A DNA stretch of 64,000 nt from Crocodylus rhombifer (Eukaryota; Chordata; Crocodylia; Crocodylidae): assembly GCA_038503035.1 (NCBI GenBank), contig JAVSML010021669.1:186001-250000 (forward strand), written 5' to 3'. Positions 24,061-35,102 of this stretch are shown here, in pieces (position 1 is the first letter of the stretch; every line of letters starts with the position of its first letter). Both the position numbers and the translations under genes were made by a program. Below the pieces are notes generated by a model. That model was given only the letters and a program-made list of their open reading frames with translations, did not search any database and was not told the origin of the DNA.

Positions 24061-24325
24061 AACAAATAGATTATACTACTCAGCAGTACCGGTCAAGAGG
24101 TCTGCAGTTTTAGCGCTATTACAAAATGGAACATTTCTGCACGTTTCTTGTGTACGTGTGTATACACACGTGCACACGTGTGTGTACACACACACACACA
24201 TACCCGTGCGCACATGTGTGTATACACAGACATGCATGAAACGTGCAGGAATGTTCCATTTTGTAATAGTACTAAAACTGCAAACCTCTTGACTGGTACC
24301 ACTGAGTAGTATAATCTATTTGCTC
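24061..24325. repeat. 90-bp-arm inverted repeat with an alternating AC/GT loop
   Basis: The left arm 24061-24150 starts 'aacaaatagattatactact' and ends 'gcacgtttcttg'. The right arm 24236-24325 is its complement with roughly ten mismatches. The loop, 24151-24235, is almost pure alternating purine-pyrimidine sequence (tgtgtatacacacgtgcaca and similar), itself partly self-complementary. The whole unit could extrude as a cruciform. Confidence 0.85.
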
Positions 24326-24356
24326 CTATGTAAATATAATATAATATATACATTAC

Positions 24357-24402
24357 ATGCACGTGTGCGCGCACACACACGCACACACACACGCACGCAC
24401 AA
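24357..24402. repeat. CA/CG alternating tract (Z-DNA type)
   Basis: A run of strictly alternating pyrimidine-purine bases (cgtgtgcgcgcacacacacg and following cacacacacacgcacgcaca), 31 bp after the inverted repeat ends. CG and CA alternation is the classic Z-DNA pattern. Confidence 0.8.
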
Positions 24403-26789
24403 TCCAATGAAATATCAATAAAGATATAGTATAGTTATAAAAAATGAATGATATTACATCTAAAGGAATGATTTCTGAATTGGGGTGCAACAAACTTTTG
24501 TTTTTACTTGTGATAAGTAATCACTACTGAAATACTTTTGGTGTGTTGCCAAGGAAAAAATAATGGTCAGTTTGAGCACTTTCGCTTAAATGAATGCAAG
24601 CTACTGTATGCCACCTGCTTAACCATCCTGATGAAGTGGAGGGAAAATATTGTGATATATATGATGTATAATCAGAATTCAGCATATGTGGAGAGGAGAG
24701 AGGTAAGTGCATTTTTTAATCCAGCAATGATTCATTATTCAGTCATTGCAAATGGAGTTACAGACATCATGTCAGCTATCAGTTAAAGTTTAAATATTGC
24801 TTTTGACAACAGCAGAGACTGCACATTCAGTGCATTAACCCAATTTAGATCAAATCTTGGAGGGTGGAGGAGAATGAATCTTTCCAGCTGTGAGATAAAA
24901 AGGAAGTTGTGGAATCTGATTGGAAGTTTTCAAGAGACAGTATAGATCCCTGCCTGGAATGGTTCAGAAACTTAAGATTCTTTATCTGTGTGGGGAATTA
25001 AAAACTATAGAACCCTTAGGGTCTCTTCAATCTTATAATCTTTTTATTGCAACCATGATGTAATTAATACATCTGAATAATGTTTTTACTTTAAATATCA
25101 GGCTTTATACTATCAGAATAACCATTATGGGAGCCTCTTAAAAGTCCATGGCTAACAAACACTTTTTTAAAACAGTCCACAGCAGCTTTAAAAATACAGT
25201 ATTTTTTTATGGAAAGGCAATAAATATTAAAAACATGATCTGATATATCTGTTATCAAGTTGTTTTGGTAATTGCTAACCCAATTTTAATTTTAAGTGTA
25301 AAACTAATGAGCCAAAGAAAGGATTTTTTTCAAATGCAATAATAAAAATAACATACTTAAAATACACTTTTAGTAGCAAAATGCCTTTGATTTTTACAAT
25401 GGCCACTGAATAATAGTTTGAACTATTTTCTTTTTAAATTTTGTAAGTATGATTTTACAGGCTCCTTCTGGTCCTTCTATTCTATGATGACTAATTATTT
25501 AAAAACTTTTGTCTCCACTTGGTTAGTAGCTGGAAATAATTTCCCTGGCTCTAGCATAGTATTTGTTATTTACAGAAAATATTTTACCACTACTGAGTGC
25601 TAATTTGCATAGCCTGATTTTTATTTCCCCAAAACAGAAGTTTTTCTTCTCCTTAATTCATAATGTAGTACTGGATGGGTGGAGGTAGTTTTTCATATAT
25701 CTGAATTTTTTAAATTGTATGTGAATGCCAACCAATGAATAAACATTGAAACCAGTGAAGATTTTGTTTGAAAAAGAATTTTGGAATTTGGCCAATTAGA
25801 CCAGAACAATTAGACCTGAAATAATCTCTCTCCCCCCCCGTCTCCTCCCACATAAAATTTCAAGCCAGGAGAAGGGAGAATCATCTGCAGGTAAACACCT
25901 TTTTATAAAAAGAGATTGCAATTACATGGAAAAAGCTATGATATGTCTTGGGATTAGTGAATACCTCTTAATTGAGGTTTAGTGAAAAGCAGCAGTTCTG
26001 GCATTATTTTTGTTCACCTAGTGGAAAATCTTGGAGCATATTTCATATAATACAAGAAGGAAGGATGGATTGGCATTATCTATGGCAAAGGCCCGTTAAT
26101 ACTAATCTGGTTTAGCTGGAACTATTGCCAGTACTTCTCTTGTGGGAAGTAAAATAGAAATAATTAACCTGGCAGTAGGTTAATAGAGACAGACCGTAGC
26201 ACAACTGTGTTGTCTTTTATTCATGCACAAAGTGAGAGTGACCTCACACAATACTACAACACAATCATCTGAAAATTAATTTCTCTTTCCTGAGAAATGG
26301 GTCTTTTGCTGATGGGCAATAAAGATTCCTCTCACTTTTCCCAATTTCACTTGAAACTCCATATTTCTCCTGTTACTAAAGAAAGGCTGAGCAGAAAAGG
26401 AGAAACTGTCAGCCATGCTATTTTTAACCATGTGTGACCAACTAGCCAATACTTGAGTGATCTAGGCATTACTTCCCCCTCCACAACTAAATATTACTCT
26501 GATTTGGGAGCCCTTTCAGTAACTGTTAGCTTGAAGAGTGAGATGAAGACCAATATTTGGGCACGGTCACTAGCTTACTCCCCAGAAGATAAGTTTCTTT
26601 CCTTTTTTAATGGGCATATATGATGCATATAAATGCCAAGGTACTGGGTTTCTTTGGTTCTGTTCATTGTAGGCTTCTAAGAAACTAACTAGAACTACCA
26701 CCTTAATTTAACTAAATAGAAATACATTTATGAAATGCATAGATTGAGTACAGGGCAGATTAATTAATTGTGTTTTTAGTTTTAGGGGT
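24403..26789. other. AT-rich intergenic sequence, nothing recognised
   Basis: No supported gene, RNA or paired termini were found. Confidence 0.45.
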
Positions 26790-27350
26790 TTAGGTGCCCC
26801 AACCTGCCTTACACCAGGGTGGTCCTCAAACCTGGCATTTGCTGGCCCTGCCCCACCACAGGCAGGACCACCAGACCTCTCTAACCCAGCAGGGTGCAGT
26901 TTTAGGTCATGTCTGGAACCAATGAGGTCTCCTCCTTCCCCATAGCCTCACCCTTCCTCCAAGCTGTTCTCAGAGCAGTGGCTCCTCTGGGAGATGTTGC
27001 TTCCTCAGTGTCCAGGAGCAAACTGCTGTCACCAGCCCTGCTGGCCTAGGGCTTAAGATGGCCACTCGTCAGGACTGGGCCACACCTGCCTGCTGCCTGA
27101 TCCAGATCTTAAACTTCCCCCTTACCATGTTTAGCAGGGAAGGCTTTCCCTGCTGCTCAGAAAAACAGACTCCCCCAGAGCCTGTGACAGCCCTAAAAGT
27201 GGCGAGTACCCCACTGGTGCTCTGCCATACACCTCCCCGCTAAAATCGACTCCTTGGGGTATCTCTATCTTCCATACAGGCACTCCTCCAGCCTGGTGCA
27301 GCCTACACTCCATGGCAAGCACCCTCCTGGTGCTCCACCACAAACATCCA
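26790..27350. repeat. GC-rich dispersed repeat, copy 2 (unclassified)
   Basis: It carries the same ordered motifs as 1-600: 'cctggcatttgctgg' near 26832 and 'gcagggtgcagttttaggtc' at 26889, then a 'ctgggc...cctgcc' zone and 'aaagtggcgagtaccccact' near 27197. The two copies differ by many substitutions and small indels. The right edge is approximate. Confidence 0.5.
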
Positions 27351-27559
27351 AAATCAGTATCCATATTCAAAAGCCATCATTCCTTAGGAATATGAATTGT
27401 GTTATTTAGTCGAAAGCCTTCATTAATTTTTTCTTCATTTTTTATTGTGATCATTTTTCTATGCCAATTTTTCAACTTAATGCAGACCAAAACAATTAGA
27501 AGCATGCAGCTATTATATGGGATAAAATATATGAATGGACTCAGGAGCAGCTGATGAAA

Positions 27560-27760
27560 CAAGAGTGTGCCTAAGTGTAGTGTGATGCATTTAGGAAGAA
27601 CTATTGCCTGAGCAAGCACAGTTTAAATGGCACCGTGTTAGTTAATAGCATAGAGGGAAAGACTCTGAGGGTATTGATAGACCTAACATTTAAATTCTGG
27701 GTCCATTATACTGTTGCAGTAGAGAAGGCTAATGGGAATTTAAGGCCTTGTTTGACCACT
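27560..27760 (+). pseudogene. LINE reverse transcriptase C-terminal relic (CR1/L3 clade)
   Basis: Translation of short segments gives 'KCSVMHLGRT' and then, after breaks, 'KTLRVLIDLTFKFWVHYTVA' followed by 'VEKANGNL'. These are the positions where CR1/L3 reverse transcriptases have 'KCKVLHLGR', 'EKDLGVLVD.KL', 'QC..A..KAN..LG'. The segment between is stop-ridden. This is an old, heavily decayed copy, much more diverged than the CR1 copies at 28.2 and 37.4 kb. Confidence 0.6.
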
Positions 27761-28185
27761 CTGATGATTCAAGAAATATGATTCAAGAAATCTGTCCATA
27801 TGTAATATGCATTCTGATAGACTCTTTCAAATTGCTCTTTTCAGTTTATGCCTCACTATAAGAAGAGTCATATGCTGTTAGGGTTGTATCGTGTATCCTC
27901 CAGAACAAAGAAAATGTCAGACAAGAGAGAACTGATATACTTTGATGGTTCCCATTCAAAGGGAATAGGCCAAGGATGATGGGATGGTTACTGCCTAAAG
28001 GAAAAAAGTCCTGACAGTTTTTGTACATTCTTTTTATTAAAATTCAACATTTTTTCAAGAAAAGCAAAAGCAGATATTTTTGTGAAAAAGAATAATTTAG
28101 ATACTCCAATTTTCCATTCCAAAAAGAATTGCTTGAAAAATATTTGATAAAAAAAAAAAATATGAGTTTCTCCAGAAAGTAATAG

Positions 28186-29096
28186 ATTTCATAGATTTTC
28201 AGGACTGGAAGGGACCTCAGCAGATCATTGAATTTGACCCCCTGCCCTGGGGGTCAGACAACCCGCAGCCAGGTGTTTGTCCAGTCTCTTCTTAAAGACC
28301 CCCAAGATAGGGGAGAGCACCACCTCCCTTCAAAGCCCATTCCAGATTCTGGTAACGCTTACTGTAAAGAAGGGTTACCAGAATGTCTAGTGTAAATCTG
28401 TTCTGTCAGCTTGTGGCCATTGTTTCTAGTTACTCCAAGGGGCGCCTTGGCAAACAGAGTATCTCCTATTCCTTGCTGCCCCCCCTCCCACACCCCCGAA
28501 CATATTTGTAGATGGCCACCAAATCTCCTCTCAGCCTTCTTTTATGGAGGCTGAAAAGATCTAGGTCCCTCAACCTCTCCTCATAGGACCTATCCTGCAG
28601 GCCCCCCAACCATCCTCTGGACCCTCTCAAGGTTATCCACATCTCTCTTGGAGTGTGGTGCCCAAAACTGAATGCAGTACTCCAGCTGTGGCCTTACCAG
28701 TACCACATAGAAGGGAAGTATCACCTCCCTAGACCTGTTCATGATGCACCTGTTAATGCATGATAGAGTGCAGTTAGCTCTATTGATCATTTCATCACAT
28801 TGCTGACTCATGTACATCTTTGAATCAGCTAAGACTCCAAGATCACTTTCTGCTGCTGTTTTGCTTAGAAAGTCTCTTCCCCCAATCCGTATGTGTGTTG
28901 ATGATTCCTTCTCCCTTGGTGCAGTACTCTGCACTTATCCTTGTTAAACTGCATCCTATTTTGTTCTGCCCACTTTTGCAGCTCGTTCAAATCTGCCTGA
29001 ATCCACTCCCTGCCCTCCAGTATGTCTGCTTTGCCCCATAATTTAGTGTCATCTGTAAATTTGGACAGTGTATTCACTATGCCCTTGTCCAAATCA
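28186..29096 (-). mobile_element. 5'-truncated CR1 LINE, minus strand
   Basis: Reading leftwards from 29096, the minus strand encodes the end of the CR1 reverse transcriptase. 'NTLSKFTDDTKLWG' carries the FADD-type catalytic box with A changed to T. 'MQFNKDKCRVLHQG' and '[20 protein letters not shown]' follow. The last part is 'ERVQRMVGG', followed by about 400 bp matching the C-terminus and 3' UTR, ending in 'atagatttcatag'-type repeats at 28186. Frameshifts separate the two main frames (29092-28865 and 28934-28590). The 5' end stops abruptly at about 29096, as expected for target-primed insertion. It cannot produce a working enzyme. Confidence 0.9.
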
Positions 29097-30232
29097 CTGA
29101 TGCATGATGTAACAATAACTTTACTCTATTCAATCCTTTTGCAGTCCTTGTACAATCAGTCAGTTTTAATCCTGTCCACTCTTTGATGTTGGTGGTCCAG
29201 CTCATCCTAGGTCTTCCTCCTAGGAAGCTGTCATTATTCTGTGTCCAGAAGCCTCCAAAGCATACACCTCCACTGATCACTGCTCTAGAAGGAAATAAGA
29301 TCTCACAGGTAGGCAGGCACCAATCACATTGGATTTTACATGTCAAAACCAGTAACAGGCCTTGTAACACTGTTGCCTCATGCATCTGTTAGACGTGCTA
29401 CTTTCTAAGGGTTTGATTGCATTTTGGACTGGTTACTCTGAAAGAGTGGATTTAAAATCTATCCTAGGAACAGTTTGTAACAGTATACTAATCTTGAAAT
29501 GACAGCAACATGTATTGCAGTACCAATGTTTGCATCAAGAAGGACCTGTCACAATCTCCTGGCCAGACACAGATGAGAAAAGGACTTACTAGAAACTGCT
29601 GCTATGTGATTGTGTAACAGCAGCTGGGAATTCAGTAAGAACCTTCACATTGTAACCCAACAATGACAGAATGACAGTCCTCAGTGAAAAGAGGAAGTCA
29701 CAGTCTTTATCATATCTTCTGACTGCCTCCTCTGGCCCAGCAGCATTATCTGTGGGTGAGCTTAGCTATCTGGCTCTCTCCAAATCCTTAATCTTCCTCA
29801 ATCATTCATCAAGATGTTACACAGCACAGGCCTGTCAGTTTAGCTAGAAATAGAGAGTGGGTTTTTGTTAACATATTTGCAACACTGAAGTCCATTGCTC
29901 CTATTACCTCTCCTGATGCCTCCCATACAAACTTAAGTGGAGTGGAGACAACCTGGAACTCCGCAAGGCAGAATCCAGAAGCACCTCCGGGAAAGCTCAG
30001 TGTAGAAGGAATGGCAAAATCCTAAGAACAACCTTTTACTCCTCCTACCACCAGCAGGACATGCAACAATGCCTTTCAGTCAGCAGGTTTGGAAACTGCA
30101 GATGATAACAAGAACAGCTCTAACAATATCAGCAGAGACACTGGAGGTTTTGAAGACTAGTCATTTACATTTGGAAGATGTTTTGGAAGATCTACATCAG
30201 AGCTCCAAAGCAGCATGAGAACTTTTATTCTG
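29097..30232. other. Intergenic sequence, nothing recognised
   Basis: Short ORFs only; no paired termini were found. Confidence 0.45.
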
Positions 30233-30601
30233 TGGGTACATCTACACATGCACTTTACTACGGAGTAGACTAATTCGGTCTGCAGTAAAGCATAACTGTC
30301 TATACATGCACTGGTATTAGGGCACAGTAAACTAATTAACTCTGCTGTAAGATACTACTGTTGGGGACTGTACTATTTTATGATGGAGTAATTAACTGCA
30401 CTGAAATGCATGTGTAGATGCTGACTGGGGGTGTAAATTGTGCCCAGCCAGCCCAGCCAACTGGGGGCCTGGCTCCACCCCGGTTCAAATTACTGCTGTC
30501 CTGGGCAGATACGTAGATCCTGTGCCCAGGAGCAGTTTACTCCAGCTCGAACTGCAATGAAGTTTATTGCTTCTTATTAATTGCATGTGTAGATGCACCC
30601 A
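30233..30601 (-). mobile_element. MITE A, 'catgtgtagatgcaccc' family
   Basis: The left end 'tgggtacatctacacatgca' and the complement of the right end, 'tgggtgcatctacacatgca', differ at one base in 20. The interior matches the element at 46831-47281 along its length but in the opposite orientation (for example 'gcagtaaa', 'ggtatta', 'ctccacc...ggttcaaatt', 'aggagcagtttactccagc'). It is about 370 bp with no coding capacity. Confidence 0.75.
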
Positions 30602-30841
30602 CTATTACTTTGTACAATTATCTTTTCTCCCGATACACTGAAACAGCCCAAAGTCAATCAGTAGTGGAAAAGCACTGCATTGAAGCAGTAAAGCATAGAT
30701 CAAAATGGAGATACTAGGAAGCAATTCCCCCATGCTCTCCTCATCCCCCACCATGAGAAAGAAGAAGAAAGAAGAAGAAAATGTCTTCTTTTGTTTTAAT
30801 CCCATTCACTAGTGGCATCTACTGAAACTTCTTCTGGAATT

Positions 30842-30958
30842 TTGCAGACAAGGTTCTTTGCATGAATCTGATATCTTTTATTAGACCAACTTATATAGTT
30901 GGAAAACAATTATTAAGCCAGCTTTTGGGTTCAAAAACCCTTCATCAGACTAAGGAAG
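30842..30958 (-). repeat. SINE-like dispersed repeat, 3' portion
   Basis: On the minus strand the order is 'ctgatgaagggtttttgaac', 'ccaaaagctggcttaata', 'ttccaactatataagttggt' and 'ctaataaaagatatcagatt'. I recall this arrangement from interspersed repeats of reptiles, where 'ctgatgaagtg.gtttt...cacgaaagct' is followed by a 'taataaa' phrase. 'ccaactatataagttgg' is itself a palindrome. Family name not certain. Confidence 0.5.
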
Positions 30959-31027
30959 TTTCAGCAGTTGGTGTGTGCTCTTAAAATTATCATTCCATCC
31001 AGGAAGAGCACACACCAACTGCTGAAA
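30959..31027. repeat. Perfect 24-bp hairpin
   Basis: TTTCAGCAGTTGGTGTGTGC plus CTT... at 30959-30982 is the exact complement of 31004-31027, with a 21-base loop. There are no mismatches in 24 pairs. The hairpin starts exactly where the SINE-like repeat at 30842-30958 ends. It could be a recent fold-back copy made during replication, a MITE end, or a small-RNA precursor; the sequence alone does not decide. Confidence 0.9.
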
Positions 31028-32147
31028 TAGACCAAACAATGTCTGGTACATCTGCAAGGCTTGGGGCGTGGCACAGGTGCAGCTGGAACCACGCGTAGCC
31101 CGTAAGGCTGGGGTGCCCAGAACCCCATTGTAGAACTGAACCACAGGGGGAACCAGCAGAACTGTAGCCAAGGGAACGAAGGGCAGTCTCCCTACATAAC
31201 TCCAGAACATCAAAGACGTGGCGGGCGAGATTGTGATTGTGTTGTCTACAGGAAGGATAGTCAGTGATTGAGACTGGTTCCAGAGGGTCCTCAGTGGTTC
31301 TTTCTTGCCATGGCTTTGCTGAAATAAATGTTTAGTAAGGAGGAAGTTGTACATTCCGTCCCACCTGGTCCCCTCTTTCGATCTTTCCTTGATCTTCCCA
31401 TTTGGGGGCTTCGCCTCCCCTACACCCCAGCTAGTGCCAACCAGTGATGTCGTATCCTGGTCTTCTGGGTTTGGGTCACAGTCTTGGTACATGTCTCGAC
31501 CATCTGAGATGGTAAGCCATGTATGGACATCAGTTCACCTCACTTGGCACTTGCCTCCGAGGGACTGACTTAGCTTCTATCTGTTCCCATGATACCTGGT
31601 CTCCCGGTGTGGGTCTTAATCCTGTTGGCTTGTCATTGTTGTGGCATGGACAGCTGTCTCTCCTTTCCACGGGCTCTGAGACAGCCCAGTCTGCCTGGAA
31701 GACATCTGGAATCCATGGATCTGCTTCTGGTAAGTAATGGTACCCTCCTAAGCTCACACTCTCTCTGTCCCCTCTTGGGGCTGCCACCATTTGCCCACTG
31801 CAGGGCATGGCTCTGCCCTGGAATGCTGAGTGCCCACAGGGGAACCCACTTCTGGTCCCCCAGGGTTCCTGTTCATCGGGGTTTTTGTCCCTGGCTGGCA
31901 AATCGGCACCGGTACGTGGCCATAAAGCATGACCATGCTGGCAGGGGACCCAATCCTGGCTCCTAACCCAGCTGGTTTTGGTTTTTTTTTGATGTTTTCT
32001 CTTCTTCTGTGGCACTTTCTCTGGCCACAGCTCTGTGCCTGCTGTTCCCTTAGATCAGAGCTGGCACAAGACCATGCCGAGCTCCAACCCAAGATGAGTT
32101 CCTCTCTGGGGTTATCTTTATCACAGTGTGCCTCCAGCAGCCTCCAT
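31028..32147. other. Moderately GC-rich sequence, origin unknown
   Basis: A 180-codon minus-strand frame (31492-30950) runs through this stretch and into the hairpin. It shows no motif I recognise and one end is made of hairpin sequence, so I do not call it a gene. The block may be a retroelement remnant. Confidence 0.4.
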
Positions 32148-32250
32148 GTCTCATGTATCAGCATCTCCACACTTAAAAATGGTAGTGGGGTGCTCTAGTT
32201 AAAGCTCTCCCACTGTCATTTTGAAGTGTGGGGACACTGATACATGAGAC
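32148..32250. mobile_element. Hairpin MITE, related to the element at 54327
   Basis: The arms 32148-32189 and 32209-32250 are complementary at 36 of 42 positions ('gtctcatgtatcag...ccacactt.aaaatg') around a 19-base loop. The arm segment 'tgtccccacactt.aaaatg' followed by a GC-rich 'cagtggg' is also seen in the arms of the larger element at 54380-54810. Confidence 0.7.
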
Positions 32251-33930
32251 GCTGTGGGCTCTTGGAATTGCTCTAATTAAAAGGACCCCACCCAATTCCC
32301 ACAGCACATATAAAAATGCCCAATACTATCCCTGAGCTGCCCCATATATCAGACACTTGGTGTTAACTTTAAAGCAATTAAAATGAAATTGAGAGTTTTA
32401 TTTTAATCCATAAAAGCTATGGAATTCTGGCCAATTTTCAAGCCAGGGTACCCATTATTAGGTTCCTAAATTCACCTTTGCATTCCCAAATCTTTTATTT
32501 ACAAGTTTCATTCTTCAGTCATCCACATTTGAACATGTTGACTGATATCCCTAAGTTACTCTCTTACATCAGATATTGCATATATCACTAAAGAGTGGAG
32601 GTTAAGACATTGCAAAGGATGCAATACCAACTTCCAACAGGGTTAGCTAAGGACAGAAAGCTGTCCTTGACTTTGAAATGTCTCCTTTCCTGATGTCACA
32701 ACTTTTAGCATTATTTAAATGCACATTTTTAGTTCTAATGAACAGCAGAAGTAAGGAATTCACCTAATTCTAAGGATAATTAAGACCTAGTGATGTTTCC
32801 TATCTCCACAAATAGAAGTGAAAGAGAATGAAACAATGACTTGTAAATTGTGTTGGAGAATCAAAAAAAAAAAAGTAAATTATTACCAAGTGGAAGGTTG
32901 AAATATATTAAATAGAGAAAGATAAGGAATAAAAATCAGTAAACAATATGCTTATGTGTTTCATTACATGAGACAGAAGTGATGGTGAATGCTTACGAGT
33001 TATTATAATAAGAAAAGTTATTTTTCAATTAAAAAAAAATCATCTTTCTAACCAGAGGCAAGGATTTTTGTGAGTGATACCTTAACAGACCAACTGCATG
33101 GTTGGAAGTGCTTTATAGGAGCTTTCAGAGACTCACACCTTCAGACGACTCCAAATTTTTCAAATGATTTGAAAAAGGGTATGTTGTGTCCAACAGTTTG
33201 TCTAAATCTTTCCCAACCATGCAATTTGTCCAGTAAAAATATCATCCACAATCACCCTTATTTCTTACATATTTCCTGGACCATCATGGCTACAATATCA
33301 CTCCAGCACTACCCCAAATCTCTAACCACGTTTTCTGCCTAATGGAGAAAGGCTATATCACTATTATGACAAATTTTAGAAACTTTTTATATTGAACACT
33401 AGAAATGAAAATTATAACGTCTTCTACCTATGTTCTAGCTCCTACCTCTCTCCAGGGAAAACCTAAGCATGTTTTGGTAAATGTAGTACTAAGACATCTG
33501 TGACTAGTGTGTGTAGAGTAGACAAGATATGCATATCAAGCATCTTTGCATTTGTGTTGGAATTTCTGATATTCATAAAACAGGTGAATGTGATATATAT
33601 TGTACATTAGGACTGACAAAATATGCCACCAAAATTAATTTTTTTTGCAAAAAGTGTCTGTTTTCTGTGAAATGTATTGAGTTTTAGTTTAGAACTCAAA
33701 ACAAAAAATATGCCCACCCCTTCCTCCCAACCCTACAGTGGAGTTTGTTTTTCTAAGTTAATTTTTTTGAGCGAGAGAATTTTTTTTACATCGGCTCTTC
33801 TGCATATGTGTAGGAGAGTGATACAAAGCTTGGGTTTGAGGAAATGTTTGAGGGAAATACCATCTCCAGGCTTTATGTGGAAGATAAAAAATGAGCTCTT
33901 AGATTACTGGACCATATGAGGACCTTAGGC
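32251..33930. other. AT-rich intergenic sequence, nothing recognised
   Basis: No supported feature was found. Confidence 0.45.
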
Positions 33931-35102
33931 TCTGACGAATTTGGATCTTTTGAGAGTAAGAAATAGGATATCAGTATCCCTGTCTGATAATCAGGATCCA
34001 GGTTTTCCATTTTCCACAGAAAAATGTGGTAAAACATGGATTTTCTCCTTTAAAGGAGAAAAATGCAAGAAAAGGCAGGTTTTCCCTTGCAGGTTGGTAG
34101 AGTTCCAGCCTGCAAGGAGCTGGGGGGAGTGGGAGGAGGAGGGTGATCAGGCGGGGGGTGACACACACACACACCGCCCCCCGCCAGCATGGAGAGCAGC
34201 TCCTACAGTTCCCCACAGTTAAGTCTGAGGTGGAAGAGAGAGACTGAGGCCCCCATAGTGAAGGAGGGAGTTGTGCAGGGTTGGGGGCACCGCCAAGCTG
34301 GGCTGGTATGTGAGGTGTAGGACTTGGGGCCCAGGGCCAGAATGTGAGGATACAGAGCCACGGCTTGCTCTTCCAGGGAATGGCAAGGGGGCTGGCTTCA
34401 CACCACTGTGTATGTTCCTGGAGGGAGGGGCATGGGGAGCATGTATCCCCCAGATTTGTACATGGGGTGTGGGTGGATGTGGGCTGGTGACTGCAGGCTC
34501 AGGGCTCCTTGCCCTGCTGCCCTTCTCCTGGGACCTCCATGGCTCAGCAGGCAGGACCTGGTGCAGCAGGGAAAAGTGAGCAGGGAGGCTCAGTGCCAAA
34601 GCCGGGAGCTCCTAGGCACCACGGTGAGGCACCCCCCAGCCCACCCAGCAGCGGGGCAGGGGGGTGGCAGTGCAGAATTGTACCCCTTGCTGCTGTTGGG
34701 TGGGCAGGGGGCAACTTGCCATGGCAGCACAGTGCTCCTAGAGGTGGCACTGAGTCTCCACACCCCACCCTATTCTGCCCTGTTGCACTGGGTCCCACCT
34801 GCTGGGCCACAGAAGCCCTGGGGAGAAGGACAGCAGGGTGGGGAGCCCCAAGCCTGCAGCTACCAGCCCACATCTACCACCACCCCACAGGCTCCACTCC
34901 CATGGGAAAGGGGGAGCTGGGTTCTGTGGTCTGCTCCAGCTGCAGCAGCCACCACCTCCCACGAGTGGCAGCTCAGGCTTGGGTGCTGCTGGGGGGGACT
35001 GGGCTGGGGACTTGGGTCCCTGGCCGCATAGCCCTGGCAGCTGGAGGTCCTCTCTGGCAGGGCTGGGGGGGGCAGATGGTTATGGGTCAGGAGTGAGGGG
35101 CA
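33931..35102. other. GC-rich repeat-derived block
   Basis: An abrupt GC-rich block with many overlapping ORFs in all frames (up to 207 codons), none with a recognisable domain. At 34041-34062 there is a perfect 22-bp palindrome (TTTTCTCCTTT and its complement). A short CA run lies at 34162-34173. I could not find the block's termini. Confidence 0.5.

Noticed and set aside
22995..24402. CRISPR-like repetition
   Set aside because: Simple dinucleotide and homopolymer runs with no spacer-repeat structure, in a vertebrate genome.
30950..31492. 180-codon minus-strand frame
   Set aside because: No recognisable motif. Its C-terminal part is encoded by one arm of the 24-bp hairpin, and neighbouring frames are equally open. 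It is kept only as a possible retroelement remnant.
34408..35096. Overlapping 195- and 207-codon frames
   Set aside because: They lie in a GC-rich repeat-derived block with many competing frames and low-complexity translation.
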